From a virus, in IMG/VR virus record IMGVR_UViG_3300020371_000049, positions 1 through 25,907 of that record: a stretch of DNA of 25,907 nucleotides. One strand, given 5' to 3'. A program made the translations under genes and the position numbers. Under the pieces are notes generated by a model. That model was not told the DNA's origin, searched no databases, and saw nothing but the letters and a program-made list of their open reading frames with translations. Positions 5,782-13,261 of the stretch are shown piece after piece (position 1 is the stretch's first letter; every line of letters starts with the position of its first letter).

Positions 5782-6043
5782 AGGCGGTTTAAACGCCGCT
5801 GGTCGGGCCTTCTTCAAAAGGAAAACAGGGTCAAACCTGAAACCTCCGGTGAAGAGAGGCGATAACCCTCGCCGAGCGTCCTTCCTGGCTAGAATGGCGG
5901 GGAACTCTGGGCCGGAGCGTGATAGTAAGGGGAGACCTACAAGACTGCTCCTATCCCTCCGCGCCTGGGGTGCTTCCTCAAAAGCGGATGCTAGGAAAAA
6001 AGCAGCGGCAATAAGTAAGAGGAACAAGAGTAGAAATGCCTAA
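5705..6043 (+). CDS. Conserved basic phage protein (PKGGLNAAGR...NPRRASFLARM type)
   Basis: A 112-residue frame whose residues about 24-112 contain a strongly conserved phage motif set: P-K-G-G-L-N-A-A-G-R, G-S-N-L-K-P-P-V, N-P-R-R-A-S-F-L-A-R-M-A, then P-T-R-L-L-L-S-L-R-A-W-G-A-S-S-K-A-D-A-R-K-K-A. I have met this small family (possibly DUF6321) near portal genes of tailed phages; no function is known to me. The first 20 residues from the ATG at 5705 overlap the preceding frame and look like its out-of-frame shadow, so the true N-terminus is uncertain: a GTG at 5753, or fusion to the 5590 frame through the A7 run. It overlaps the portal start by eight bases. Confidence 0.7.
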   Translation: MKLGKAVRLQRKRQNLVVKKAHQNPKGGLNAAGRAFFKRKTGSNLKPPVKRGDNPRRASFLARMAGNSGPERDSKGRPTRLLLSLRAWGASSKADARKKAAAISKRNKSRNA

Positions 6044-7595
6044 ATTAAATGTAAAAGAAGTTATGGGGCGTGAGGCAAAAGCACAGGCTCGAAAAGATGA
6101 ATGGCGTACAATCTATGAAGATTGTTATGAGTTTGCTCTGCCACAAAGAAACCTATACAACGGCTATTACGAAGGCAAAACTCCAGGCAAAAATAAAACA
6201 CAAAGAGTTTTTGATAGTACAGCTGTTAACGCAACAAAGCGTTTTGCTAACAGAATGCAGTCCGGCCTTTTTCCACCCATGCGTAAATGGTGCAGACTAG
6301 AGCCAGGATCAGCCGTTCCAGAAGAAGAGAAAGAACGAGCGCAAGAAATATTAGATGCGTATGTAGATATTATGTTTGATCAGCTGCGTCAGACCAGTTT
6401 TGACTTGGCAATGGGAGAGTTTCTCTTAGATCTTTGCGTTGGCACAGCGGTTATGATGATCACGCCAGGCGATGAGGTTACACCTATTCGTTTCCTAGCT
6501 GTGCCACAATATTTAGTTGCAATCGAGGAAGGTGCATATGGGACGATTGATAACGTATATCGTAAGCTAAGAATAAAAGCAGAAGCAATACAAAGAGAGT
6601 TTCGTGACGTTCAGATAACACCAGAACTTCAAACAGCTATAGATGAAAAACCGCATGAAGAACTTGATTTATTTGACGCAATTATTTTTGATCAAGAAAC
6701 TGGACGTTATCATTATCATGTCGTTTGGCCGTACAAACAGCAAGAGCTAGTCTACAGAGAGATGGACAGTAGCCCATTTATTGTAGCCAGGTTTAGTAAA
6801 ACAGCTGGTGAGGTTTATGGTCGAGGCCCGTTGATTGATGCGATTGCAGACATAAAAACTCTTAACAAAACAAAAGAATTGATATTGAAGAACGCAAGTC
6901 TTTCGATATCTGGTGTATTCCTTGCAGCCGATGATGGTGTTCTCAACCCACAGAATATCAAAATTCAACCAGGTGCAATTATCCCAGTCGCTCGTAATGG
7001 TGGGCCGCAAGGTGCATCCCTAGCTCCTTTACCCCGAGCTGGGGATTTTAATACAAGTCAGATTGTTATTCAGGATCTGACAATGAACATCAAAAAGATC
7101 TTGATGGATGACAGTTTGCCGCCAGACACAATGAGCGCCAGGTCAGCAACAGAGATTGCCCAGCGCCAGCGTGAGTTGGCTACAAACTTAGGATCTGCTT
7201 TTGGTCGATTGATGACAGAGATCATGATACCATTAATATCTAGAACCCTATACGTTCTTGACCGTCAGGGCTTTATTCGTATGCCTCTAAAGGTTAATGG
7301 TGTTCAGGTTAAGGTTGTGCCAGTGTCACCACTAGCAGAAGCGCCAAAGATGGAAGAAGTAAACCAGCTTCTTAATTTTATGCAGATCGCTAATGCAATG
7401 GGGCCAATGGGTCAGACACTACTTAACATACCTGAGATAGTAGATTTCATTGCTGAAAAGATGGGTATCGATGCTCGATTGCTGAATACACCAGAAGAAC
7501 AACAGGCAATGTTAGAACAGATGCAGCAAGCTATGATGGCTGAACAACAGCCAGAAATGCCAACAGATGAAACTGTTGCTGGAGCGTTGCAATGA
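6036..7595 (+). CDS. Portal / head-to-tail connector protein (T7 gp8 type)
   Basis: A 519-residue connector that would form the dodecameric ring at one capsid vertex, through which terminase packages DNA and to which the tail attaches. The sequence follows the podovirus connector family: N-terminal W-R-T-I-Y-E-D-C-Y-E-F-A-L-P-Q-R, then R-V-F-D-S-T-A-V-N-A, R-M-Q-S-G-L-F-P-P, the central G-E-V-Y-G-R-G-P-L-I-D-A-I-A-D-I-K-T-L-N-K, and D-T-M-S-A-R-S-A-T-E-I-A-Q-R-Q near residue 370. Length is right for the family. The C-terminal 40 residues are glutamine/methionine-rich. It overlaps both neighbours by a few bases. The assignment is secure from motifs and from its place between terminase and scaffold. 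Confidence 0.93.
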   Translation: MPKLNVKEVMGREAKAQARKDEWRTIYEDCYEFALPQRNLYNGYYEGKTPGKNKTQRVFDSTAVNATKRFANRMQSGLFPPMRKWCRLEPGSAVPEEEKERAQEILDAYVDIMFDQLRQTSFDLAMGEFLLDLCVGTAVMMITPGDEVTPIRFLAVPQYLVAIEEGAYGTIDNVYRKLRIKAEAIQREFRDVQITPELQTAIDEKPHEELDLFDAIIFDQETGRYHYHVVWPYKQQELVYREMDSSPFIVARFSKTAGEVYGRGPLIDAIADIKTLNKTKELILKNASLSISGVFLAADDGVLNPQNIKIQPGAIIPVARNGGPQGASLAPLPRAGDFNTSQIVIQDLTMNIKKILMDDSLPPDTMSARSATEIAQRQRELATNLGSAFGRLMTEIMIPLISRTLYVLDRQGFIRMPLKVNGVQVKVVPVSPLAEAPKMEEVNQLLNFMQIANAMGPMGQTLLNIPEIVDFIAEKMGIDARLLNTPEEQQAMLEQMQQAMMAEQQPEMPTDETVAGALQ

Positions 7596-7849
7596 GTTCG
7601 GCTGACGGTTGGGATGGATTATCTCAAGCACAGCCGGAGCCGCAGAAAGCGGACGATTTAGATATACTGTATGGACGGTTATTTAAGTCACAGGAAGGCC
7701 AAAAGGTGCTAAGTCATTTGAGGCAGATAACAATTGAACAACCATCCTGGTTTCCTGGGGAAGATCCAAGCCAAGGCTACTTTCGAGAAGGTGCGGCTGA
7801 TCTTGTCCGGTTAATTATTAAAAGGGTGGAGAGGAGCGATAATGTCTGA
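7592..7849 (+). CDS. Bbp19-like small phage protein
   Basis: An 85-residue protein with a conserved-looking core: L-Y-G-R-L-F-K-S-Q-E-G-Q-K-V-L-S-H-L-R, then Y-F-R-E-G-A-A-D-L-V-R-L-I-I. The combination 'F....G..VL..L' with 'FREG...LV..I' resembles the small family named after Bordetella phage BPP-1 Bbp19, usually encoded beside portal and scaffold genes. Its function is not established to my knowledge. It starts in an ATGA overlap with the portal gene and ends eight bases inside the scaffold gene, so the three are probably translated together. Confidence 0.65.
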   Translation: MSSADGWDGLSQAQPEPQKADDLDILYGRLFKSQEGQKVLSHLRQITIEQPSWFPGEDPSQGYFREGAADLVRLIIKRVERSDNV

Positions 7850-8624
7850 AGAAACAGAAAACACAGAAAGCGTTGAAACACAGGAACCAGAAGCGCCACT
7901 GATAAATGTAGATGCAAAAGATGCGGAGCCTCAAGAAGAAGCTCCTATGCCTTTGCATGATGAGCCAGAAGAACAGGAACTATCAGAAGAAGATGATGAT
8001 GAAGTTTTTGAGCGGCCTGATTACTATCCAGAGAAGTTTTGGGATGACGATGGGCCGGACGTTGAAAAGCTTGCGAAGAGCTATGCAGAGTTGGAAAAAG
8101 CATTTAGATCCGGCAAGCATAAAGCACCGGAAGGTGATTACGATGTTTCGGATTTGGTTGATCGTGGCCTCGATTTGGAAGATCCGGCTGTTGAGGTATA
8201 TCAAAGCTGGGCTAAAACATATGGCGTTTCACAGAAAGCGTTTGAGGACTTGGCTGGTCAAATTCTGGAGATGAATGGCGAACAGGCCGAAGATATTGAA
8301 TATGATCGAAGAGTGGAAATGCAAAAGCTTGGCGCTAATGCTCAAGAAAAAATTGGTTTCCTTGAGCGTAACATCAAAGCAGCTGATCTTAACAATGCAG
8401 AAAAAGAAGCTCTAAGCATGAGTATCAATAGTGCTGACACTATCAATGCTTTGACTAAACTCATCCAGGGATACACGAATGAAAATATCCCAATAAAACC
8501 CGTTGTTTCAGAACCAGAAATGACAGTTACCGATCTTCAGCAAGCTATCGCAGATCCTCGATGGCAGACTGACGCAGTGTGGCGAACTAAGATCGAAAAG
8601 AAGTGGATGGAAGCAAACAACTAG
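7842..8624 (+). CDS. Capsid assembly scaffolding protein
   Basis: A 260-residue protein that would guide coat-protein assembly and then leave the prohead. The N-terminal 60 residues are extremely acidic (runs of E, D and P, including E-L-S-E-E-D-D-D-E-V-F), followed by Y-Y-P-E-K-F-W-D-D-D-G-P-D-V-E-K-L-A-K-S-Y-A-E-L-E-K, a segment typical of podovirus scaffolds, and then a long helical region with a charged end (W-R-T-K-I-E-K-K-W-M). An AGGAG site lies five bases upstream. Acidic composition, helical content and position directly before the capsid gene agree. No protease gene or cleavage motif is visible, so exit without proteolysis, as in T7, is plausible. Confidence 0.85.
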   Translation: MSEETENTESVETQEPEAPLINVDAKDAEPQEEAPMPLHDEPEEQELSEEDDDEVFERPDYYPEKFWDDDGPDVEKLAKSYAELEKAFRSGKHKAPEGDYDVSDLVDRGLDLEDPAVEVYQSWAKTYGVSQKAFEDLAGQILEMNGEQAEDIEYDRRVEMQKLGANAQEKIGFLERNIKAADLNNAEKEALSMSINSADTINALTKLIQGYTNENIPIKPVVSEPEMTVTDLQQAIADPRWQTDAVWRTKIEKKWMEANN

Positions 8625-8802
8625 ATGTTGTTGCAATGTATGTCGTTTGCGTGTATATGTGGTGTAACGGATAACCGCTTCGCGGCCTGTTTATGTGGTG
8701 AATCCACTGGTGGGCGCGGCCACTACCGCGCAAGCGACCGCCCGATTGCATCGGCTAACGGTAGGCGTTTTATAATGGAAACCTTAAAAGGAGGCTTCTG
8801 CT
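8625..8802 (+). promoter_or_regulatory. GC-rich structured leader before the capsid gene
   Basis: This 178-base space is visibly richer in G+C than its surroundings and holds successive small inverted repeats: CCGC/GCGG (8675-8685), GTGG/CCAC (8695-8707), GCGCGG/CCGCGC with a six-base loop (8714-8731), CCGAT/ATCGG with a three-base loop (8742-8754) and AACG/CGTT (8757-8769). It ends with a TATAAT hexamer and an unusually strong AAAAGGAGG ribosome-binding site. An ORF crosses it but looks non-coding. It could be a structured 5' untranslated region controlling the most highly expressed virion gene, or a processing or stability element. Confidence 0.6.
8746..8776 (+). promoter_or_regulatory. Candidate promoter for the capsid gene
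   Basis: A perfect -10 hexamer TATAAT lies at 8771-8776, 26 bases before the capsid ATG. The best -35 candidate is TTGCAT at 8746-8751, matching only the TTG part of the consensus, with a long 19-base spacer. A start of transcription near 8783 would leave a leader of about 20 bases carrying AAGGAGG. The -10 is convincing; the -35 is weak. Confidence 0.4.
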
Positions 8803-9636
8803 ATGGCGCAGAACGTAACAACGGCCTTTGTAACACTATTCGATCAAGAAGTGAAACAGGCCTATCAAGGCGAAGCACTGCTTCGCGGCACTATGAGAAC
8901 ACGCACAGGTGTTCAGGGAAACACAGTTAAGTTTCCAAAAATTGGTAAAGGCGTAGCAACGGTAAGGGTACCCCAGACCGATGTGACACCTCTAAACGTC
9001 ACCTATAGCCAGGTGACAGCAACTATGTCTGACTTTATCGCAGCTGAATATTCTGACATCTTTCATCAGTCACACATCAACTTTGATGAGCGTCGTGAAC
9101 TGGTGCAAGTTGTTTCAAAAGCGATTGCAAGACGTATGGATCAGCTTTGCATTGATGCTCTTAATGCTGCTTCATCACCATCAACGGTTGCTACGTCAAT
9201 CGGTGGTGCTGGCACAAACATGAACATTGAAAAGCTTCGTGCAGCTGCTAAAGCTCTAAACGACAACAACGTACCAGCTGAAGGGCGTCACCTATTGATG
9301 CACTCTTCTCAGCTTGATGCGTTGCTTGGTGAAACAGAAGTGACTTCCGCAGACTTTGCAACAGTAAAGGCGCTTGTTCGCGGCGAGATCAATTCGTTCA
9401 TGGGCTTTAACATAATCACTATGGGTGATCGTGATGAGGGTGGTGTTCCAAAACCATCTACTCGTTCATGTTTTGCATGGCACGAAAGCTCAATGGGTTA
9501 TGCTGAAAGCATCTCACAAAAGAGTGAGGTTAACTACATACCTGAAAAAACATCTTTCCTAGTAAGCTCCATGTTCTCAGCTGGAGCCGTAGCGATCGAT
9601 GACGAGGGTATAGTAAAAATTAGCTGTACTGAGTAA
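8803..9636 (+). CDS. Major capsid protein
   Basis: A 277-residue coat protein, presumably of HK97 fold, that forms the icosahedral shell. Supporting patterns are the N-terminal F-D-Q-E-V-K-Q-A-Y-Q-G segment, K-F-P-K-I-G-K-G-V-A, the long helix E-R-R-E-L-V-Q-V-V-S-K-A-I-A-R-R-M-D-Q and the following A-L-N-A-A, a mid-region with I-E-K-L-R-A-A-A-K-A-L and R-H-L-L-M-H-S-S-Q-L, and the late G-F-N-I-I-T-M-G strand. These are typical of capsid proteins in podoviruses with T7-like connectors. The strongest ribosome-binding site in the window (AAGGAGG) precedes it, as expected for an abundant product. It sits directly after the scaffold gene. Confidence 0.88.
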   Translation: MAQNVTTAFVTLFDQEVKQAYQGEALLRGTMRTRTGVQGNTVKFPKIGKGVATVRVPQTDVTPLNVTYSQVTATMSDFIAAEYSDIFHQSHINFDERRELVQVVSKAIARRMDQLCIDALNAASSPSTVATSIGGAGTNMNIEKLRAAAKALNDNNVPAEGRHLLMHSSQLDALLGETEVTSADFATVKALVRGEINSFMGFNIITMGDRDEGGVPKPSTRSCFAWHESSMGYAESISQKSEVNYIPEKTSFLVSSMFSAGAVAIDDEGIVKISCTE

Positions 9637-9648
9637 GGAGACTGACAC

Positions 9649-9927
9649 ATGGCTTTTTCAAGTACAAATTTTGCAACCATCGGAGCGTCAAAGAAAGGTA
9701 ATGCACCTTCTTTATACTCCTATCAAACCGCTGATACGATTGCAGACGTAAATACTGAGGGTTATTTCAATGACCTATCAGATACTCTTGCAGTTGGCGA
9801 TTTAATCTATGTTGTTTCATCTACTGGCGGCACTCGCGTTTCTACACTAACGCAAGTTCTTTCAAACACCAGTGGTGTTGTTGACGTTGCAGACGGAACA
9901 ACACTAGCGGCAACAGACGGTGACTAA
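9649..9927 (+). CDS. Small strand-rich virion protein, possible capsid decoration
   Basis: A 92-residue protein starting with an AAGGAG site. After a short polar N-terminus it has W/Y-type strands: L-Y-S-Y-Q-T-A-D-T-I-A-D-V, G-Y-F-N-D-L-S-D-T-L-A-V-G-D-L-I-Y-V-V-S, then S-G-V-V-D-V-A-D-G-T. The phrase 'GYFND....L..GD.I.V' is common in small proteins encoded immediately after capsid genes and in fibre-associated proteins of tailed phages. Location 12 bases after the capsid gene suggests a decoration or head-fibre role, which is inference. The gene is followed by a hairpin that may reduce read-through. Confidence 0.65.
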   Translation: MAFSSTNFATIGASKKGNAPSLYSYQTADTIADVNTEGYFNDLSDTLAVGDLIYVVSSTGGTRVSTLTQVLSNTSGVVDVADGTTLAATDGD

Positions 9928-9935
9928 TTAAATAT

Positions 9936-9955
9936 GGGGCTGGGTAACTGGCCCC
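9936..9955 (+). terminator. Weak terminator-like hairpin
   Basis: GGGGC (9936-9940) pairs with GCCCC (9951-9955), extendable by one T-G pair, around an eight-base loop. It is followed by TTATA, not a real U-run, so it would be a poor intrinsic terminator; partial termination or transcript-end protection after the capsid and decoration genes is plausible. Confidence 0.35.
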
Positions 9956-9977
9956 TTATACACATTGGAGGGTTATG

Positions 9978-10595
9978 ATGGCCGTAGGTGATACAGATTT
10001 ATCTATTTGTTCAGACGCATTAATCTTGCTGGGGGCCGCGCCCCTTTCTTCGTTTACAGAAGGAACAGATACCGCTCAAGCTTGCGACCGATTATACCCA
10101 GATTTAAAAAATACATTACTTAGTACCTATGTTTGGTCTTGGACACTTGCCAAGATACAGCTTCAAAGATTATCAACAACACCAGTAAACGAATGGGAAT
10201 ATGCCTATCAGATGCCAGGAGATGATTTAACTGGTGCATTGGCTGTATTTGAAAATGACAGTACAGCACAAAGATCTGTTCGTTATGGCTGGGAAATATA
10301 TGGCGATCAGCTCTACACAAATATGGAAACGGTTTACATTGATTATCAGCAAACCATCACTGAAGCTAAGATGCCTAACTATTTTGTTCGTTTGCTAAGA
10401 ACGGCACTAGCAGCTGAACTAGCGATTGTTATTACAGACCAAGCTTCAAAAGCAGATTATTTTAGAGCGTTAGCGTATGGAAGCCCTGGAGAGAATGGCC
10501 GAGGCGGTCTAATGCGTGAAGCTATGAACATTGATGCTAGAGGTCAGTCAACACAAATTGTCGAGGACTATTCGCTAATACAAGTGAGGCAGTAA
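9978..10595 (+). CDS. Tail tubular protein A (T7 gp11 type)
   Basis: A 205-residue adaptor that docks the short tail onto the connector. It has the family's N-terminal pattern (I-C-S-D-A-L-I-L-L-G-A-A-P-L-S-S-F), then A-C-D-R-L-Y-P-D-L-K-N-T-L-L, the W-S-W-T-L-A segment, W-E-Y-A-Y-Q-M-P and the C-terminal helix L-R-T-A-L-A-A-E-L-A-I-V-I-T. There are two adjacent ATGs; I chose the second because GGAGGG at 9967-9972 is five bases from it and only two from the ATG at 9975. The next gene begins directly after its stop. Order (capsid, tubular A, tubular B) follows T7. Confidence 0.88.
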   Translation: MAVGDTDLSICSDALILLGAAPLSSFTEGTDTAQACDRLYPDLKNTLLSTYVWSWTLAKIQLQRLSTTPVNEWEYAYQMPGDDLTGALAVFENDSTAQRSVRYGWEIYGDQLYTNMETVYIDYQQTITEAKMPNYFVRLLRTALAAELAIVITDQASKADYFRALAYGSPGENGRGGLMREAMNIDARGQSTQIVEDYSLIQVRQ

Positions 10596-12794
10596 ATGCG
10601 CGTAACTCAGTTTCAAACAAACTTTTCTGTTGGTGAACTAGATCCGCTATTACGAGCCAGAACAGATCTATCACAGTATCAAAACGCTTTGGAAGAAGCA
10701 ACAAATGTTATTATTCAACCTCAAGGCGGTCTGAAGCGTAGGGATGGCCTAAAGTTTATTTATGATTTTGGCTCAAGCTTTACAGATTTTAAACTGATAC
10801 CGTTTGAATTTAGCGTAACAGATAGTTACCTTTTAGTGTTGGTTGTTGGCCGTATCTATGTATTTAAAGATGCAGTTTTGCAAACTGACATTAATGGGTC
10901 AGGCAATGATTATATTACTGCTACAGATATTACAGCGGCTATGCTTGACGAGTTAACATTTACACAGGCTGTTGATACGCTTATTCTATGCCATGAGGAT
11001 TTACAGACCAAAAGGCTTGTAAGAAATACTGACACAAGTTGGACATTAGAAAACCTACCGCTAACAAACATTCCTCAGTATGCATATGCGTTTCTTACTA
11101 ACCAGCCAAACTTTACAATTACACCCAGCGCAGTATCTGGCAACATTACTATTACAGCTTCAAGCGTAACAACAGATACCGGAACTGCTCAAGCTGGGGG
11201 ATATGATACTATTACATTAAAAGCCGCAACAAGCTATACATCTGATGATGATCCAAACGGTATGTTTATTACACTCACATCCGGCACAGGATCAGGACAG
11301 ACTAGGCATATAGAGGACTATGTGGCCTCAACAAAAGTAGCTACAGTATATCCGGCATGGGATACGCAGCCAGATGCAACAACAGGATATAAGGTTGAAG
11401 CGTTTGCTCCAACAACCGTTGGCGAATATGCCCAGGTTACAAGTACATTTGGACGAGCTAGGTATGTAGAATATGTAAGCGCAACAGTAATGAAAGCGGT
11501 AACAGAAGTGCCGTTTTTTGACACAAGCGCTGTTGTAGCTGGTAACTGGGAAAGTGAGCATGGCTATGAAGATGTTTGGTCAAACACTAGAGGTTGGCCT
11601 AAATCAGCAACATTTCATGAAGGCCGATTATATTTTGGTGGGTCAAAGTCCAGACCTAATACAATATGGGGATCAAGGGTCATAGACTTCTTTAACTTTA
11701 ATCCTGGTACTGGATTAGATGATGAAAGCGTTGAGGCAACTATAAACACAAATCAACTAAATAGTATTGTAAATGTTATTGCTGGCGCTGATCTTAGAAT
11801 ATTTACTACTGGCGGCGAGTTTGTTGTTATTCAATCAGAGGATGCCCCAGTTACTCCAACAGACTTTTTAATACGTCCACAAACAAGATTAGGCTCTAAG
11901 CCAGGTGTTCCAATAGAAGATCTAAATGGTGCGTCTGTGTTTGTTCAACGGCAAGGTAAATCAGTCAATGCATTTCAATATGGGTCAAATACTAACTCAT
12001 ACCAAGTGCAACAAATATCTGTGCTTTCATCGCACCTTATAAAAAATCCTGTTGATATAGCTGCTCGAAGATCAACGTCTACAGACGAGGCTGATCGATT
12101 GTTTCTTGTTAATGGCGATGATGGATCAATGTCGGTGTACTCTATTCTTGTTGGGCAAGAGGTTATAGCGCCCAGTCAGTTTACAACAGATGGAGAGTTC
12201 GTTGCCGTAGCAACAGAGATCTCTAATACATATTGTATTGTAAAAAGAACGGTAGACTCATCAAATAAATATTTTTTAGAAAAGTTTGACGAAACCCTTA
12301 CCTTGGATAGCGCTAAGACTGGAGGAGCGGCCTCCTCAGTAACGATGAACCATCTAGAAGGTAAAACCGTTGAGGTTGTTCGTGATGGCATTGTGGAGCC
12401 AACTCAAACGGTTCCAGCTAGTCCTTATACAATTACGTTTGCAAGCGCAGCAACGACAGACTTTCAGGTAGGACTAGAATATACTGTTCAGGCAAAGACA
12501 ATGCCAACTGAGCCAGTATTAGGCTCTGGTTCTGTGCAGGGTGTAAAGAAGCGTATTGTTCAAGTTGATGCGCTTCTCAATGAAACAAAAGATCTTGTAA
12601 TTAATGGTAAGCAAATATCATTTAGAAATCTAGGTGTTGGGGTTTTAGATAAACCTGTTCAAGCATTTACCGGATTAAAAACAGCGCATGGTATTTTAGG
12701 ATACAGTGCTACCGGACAAATAACATTAACGCAAAATGTTCCTTTGCCTATGACTGTATTGGGCTTGGAATATAAATTAAGTGTAGGAAACTAA
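10596..12794 (+). CDS. Tail tubular protein B / tail nozzle (T7 gp12 type)
   Basis: A 732-residue tail nozzle protein that closes the tail until DNA ejection. The N-terminus shows the well-known podovirus pattern: F-S-V-G-E-L-D-P-L-L-R-A-R-T-D-L, then Y-Q-N-A-L-E-E-A-T-N-V, P-Q-G-G-L-K-R-R-D-G, and L-I-P-F-E-F-S. Later G-W-P-K-S-A-T-F-H-E-G-R-L-Y-F-G-G and the surrounding W-G-S-R...F-F-N-F motif are also diagnostic. Residues about 180-275 form an inserted strand-rich region (T-S-G-T-G-S-G-Q-T-R) of the type found in variable domains exposed on the tail. Length is near that of T7 gp12 (about 790). The call is secure. Confidence 0.9.
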   Translation: MRVTQFQTNFSVGELDPLLRARTDLSQYQNALEEATNVIIQPQGGLKRRDGLKFIYDFGSSFTDFKLIPFEFSVTDSYLLVLVVGRIYVFKDAVLQTDINGSGNDYITATDITAAMLDELTFTQAVDTLILCHEDLQTKRLVRNTDTSWTLENLPLTNIPQYAYAFLTNQPNFTITPSAVSGNITITASSVTTDTGTAQAGGYDTITLKAATSYTSDDDPNGMFITLTSGTGSGQTRHIEDYVASTKVATVYPAWDTQPDATTGYKVEAFAPTTVGEYAQVTSTFGRARYVEYVSATVMKAVTEVPFFDTSAVVAGNWESEHGYEDVWSNTRGWPKSATFHEGRLYFGGSKSRPNTIWGSRVIDFFNFNPGTGLDDESVEATINTNQLNSIVNVIAGADLRIFTTGGEFVVIQSEDAPVTPTDFLIRPQTRLGSKPGVPIEDLNGASVFVQRQGKSVNAFQYGSNTNSYQVQQISVLSSHLIKNPVDIAARRSTSTDEADRLFLVNGDDGSMSVYSILVGQEVIAPSQFTTDGEFVAVATEISNTYCIVKRTVDSSNKYFLEKFDETLTLDSAKTGGAASSVTMNHLEGKTVEVVRDGIVEPTQTVPASPYTITFASAATTDFQVGLEYTVQAKTMPTEPVLGSGSVQGVKKRIVQVDALLNETKDLVINGKQISFRNLGVGVLDKPVQAFTGLKTAHGILGYSATGQITLTQNVPLPMTVLGLEYKLSVGN

Positions 12795-12795
12795 A

Positions 12796-13248
12796 ATGGC
12801 AGCAATGGCAGGACCAGGGGCGCAACTTTTCTTAGGCGGCTTATCAGCTATGGGTCAAATCTCAGCTGGTAGGGCAGAGAGAGAGCGTTATCAAAAAGAG
12901 GCAGATCTAGCTGATTTAAGAGGCAGAACAGAGGCGCTTGCATACAAAGATAAAGGTAATGAAATATTATTTAATTTAAACAATACGTTAGCAGCAATTA
13001 TTGCAAGATCTGCGGCTGGCGGTGTTGACCCGACGTCTGGGTCTGCTGCGGTTGTGGCTGCTGCGTCAACAGCTGATGGCATTACTGAAGCTAATATTGC
13101 TGCTGACAATGCAATACTAGCTATTGAGCAAGCTTCTGAGCAAGCAGATATTTATAGAAAAGCTGGAGATACAGCATACAAAACATCACTTATTAAGGCT
13201 GTTGGCACTATTGGTCAGTCTGCATATAGGTATGGGCAATTAGTATAG
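12796..13248 (+). CDS. Internal virion protein B-like (T7 gp14 type)
   Basis: A 150-residue protein with an N-terminal glycine/alanine-rich hydrophobic segment (residues 5-25), a helical region rich in E, A and R, and a central G-G-V-D-P-T-S-G-S-A-A-V-V-A-A-A segment flanked by helices. This matches the small ejection proteins of podoviruses (gp14 type), which insert in the outer membrane and form the start of the DNA conduit. AGGAA precedes the ATG at a short spacing. Location between the tail nozzle and the two large internal proteins is that of gp14 in T7. Sequence similarity is diffuse in this family, so context carries weight. Confidence 0.75.
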   Translation: MAAMAGPGAQLFLGGLSAMGQISAGRAERERYQKEADLADLRGRTEALAYKDKGNEILFNLNNTLAAIIARSAAGGVDPTSGSAAVVAAASTADGITEANIAADNAILAIEQASEQADIYRKAGDTAYKTSLIKAVGTIGQSAYRYGQLV

Positions 13249-13261
13249 GTTAGGTTAAAAA

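Noticed and set aside
8625-8930. 101-residue ORF starting right after the scaffold stop
   Set aside because: It runs across the GC-rich hairpin region and 128 bases into the capsid gene out of frame, is rich in C, R and G unlike its neighbours and has no ribosome-binding site.
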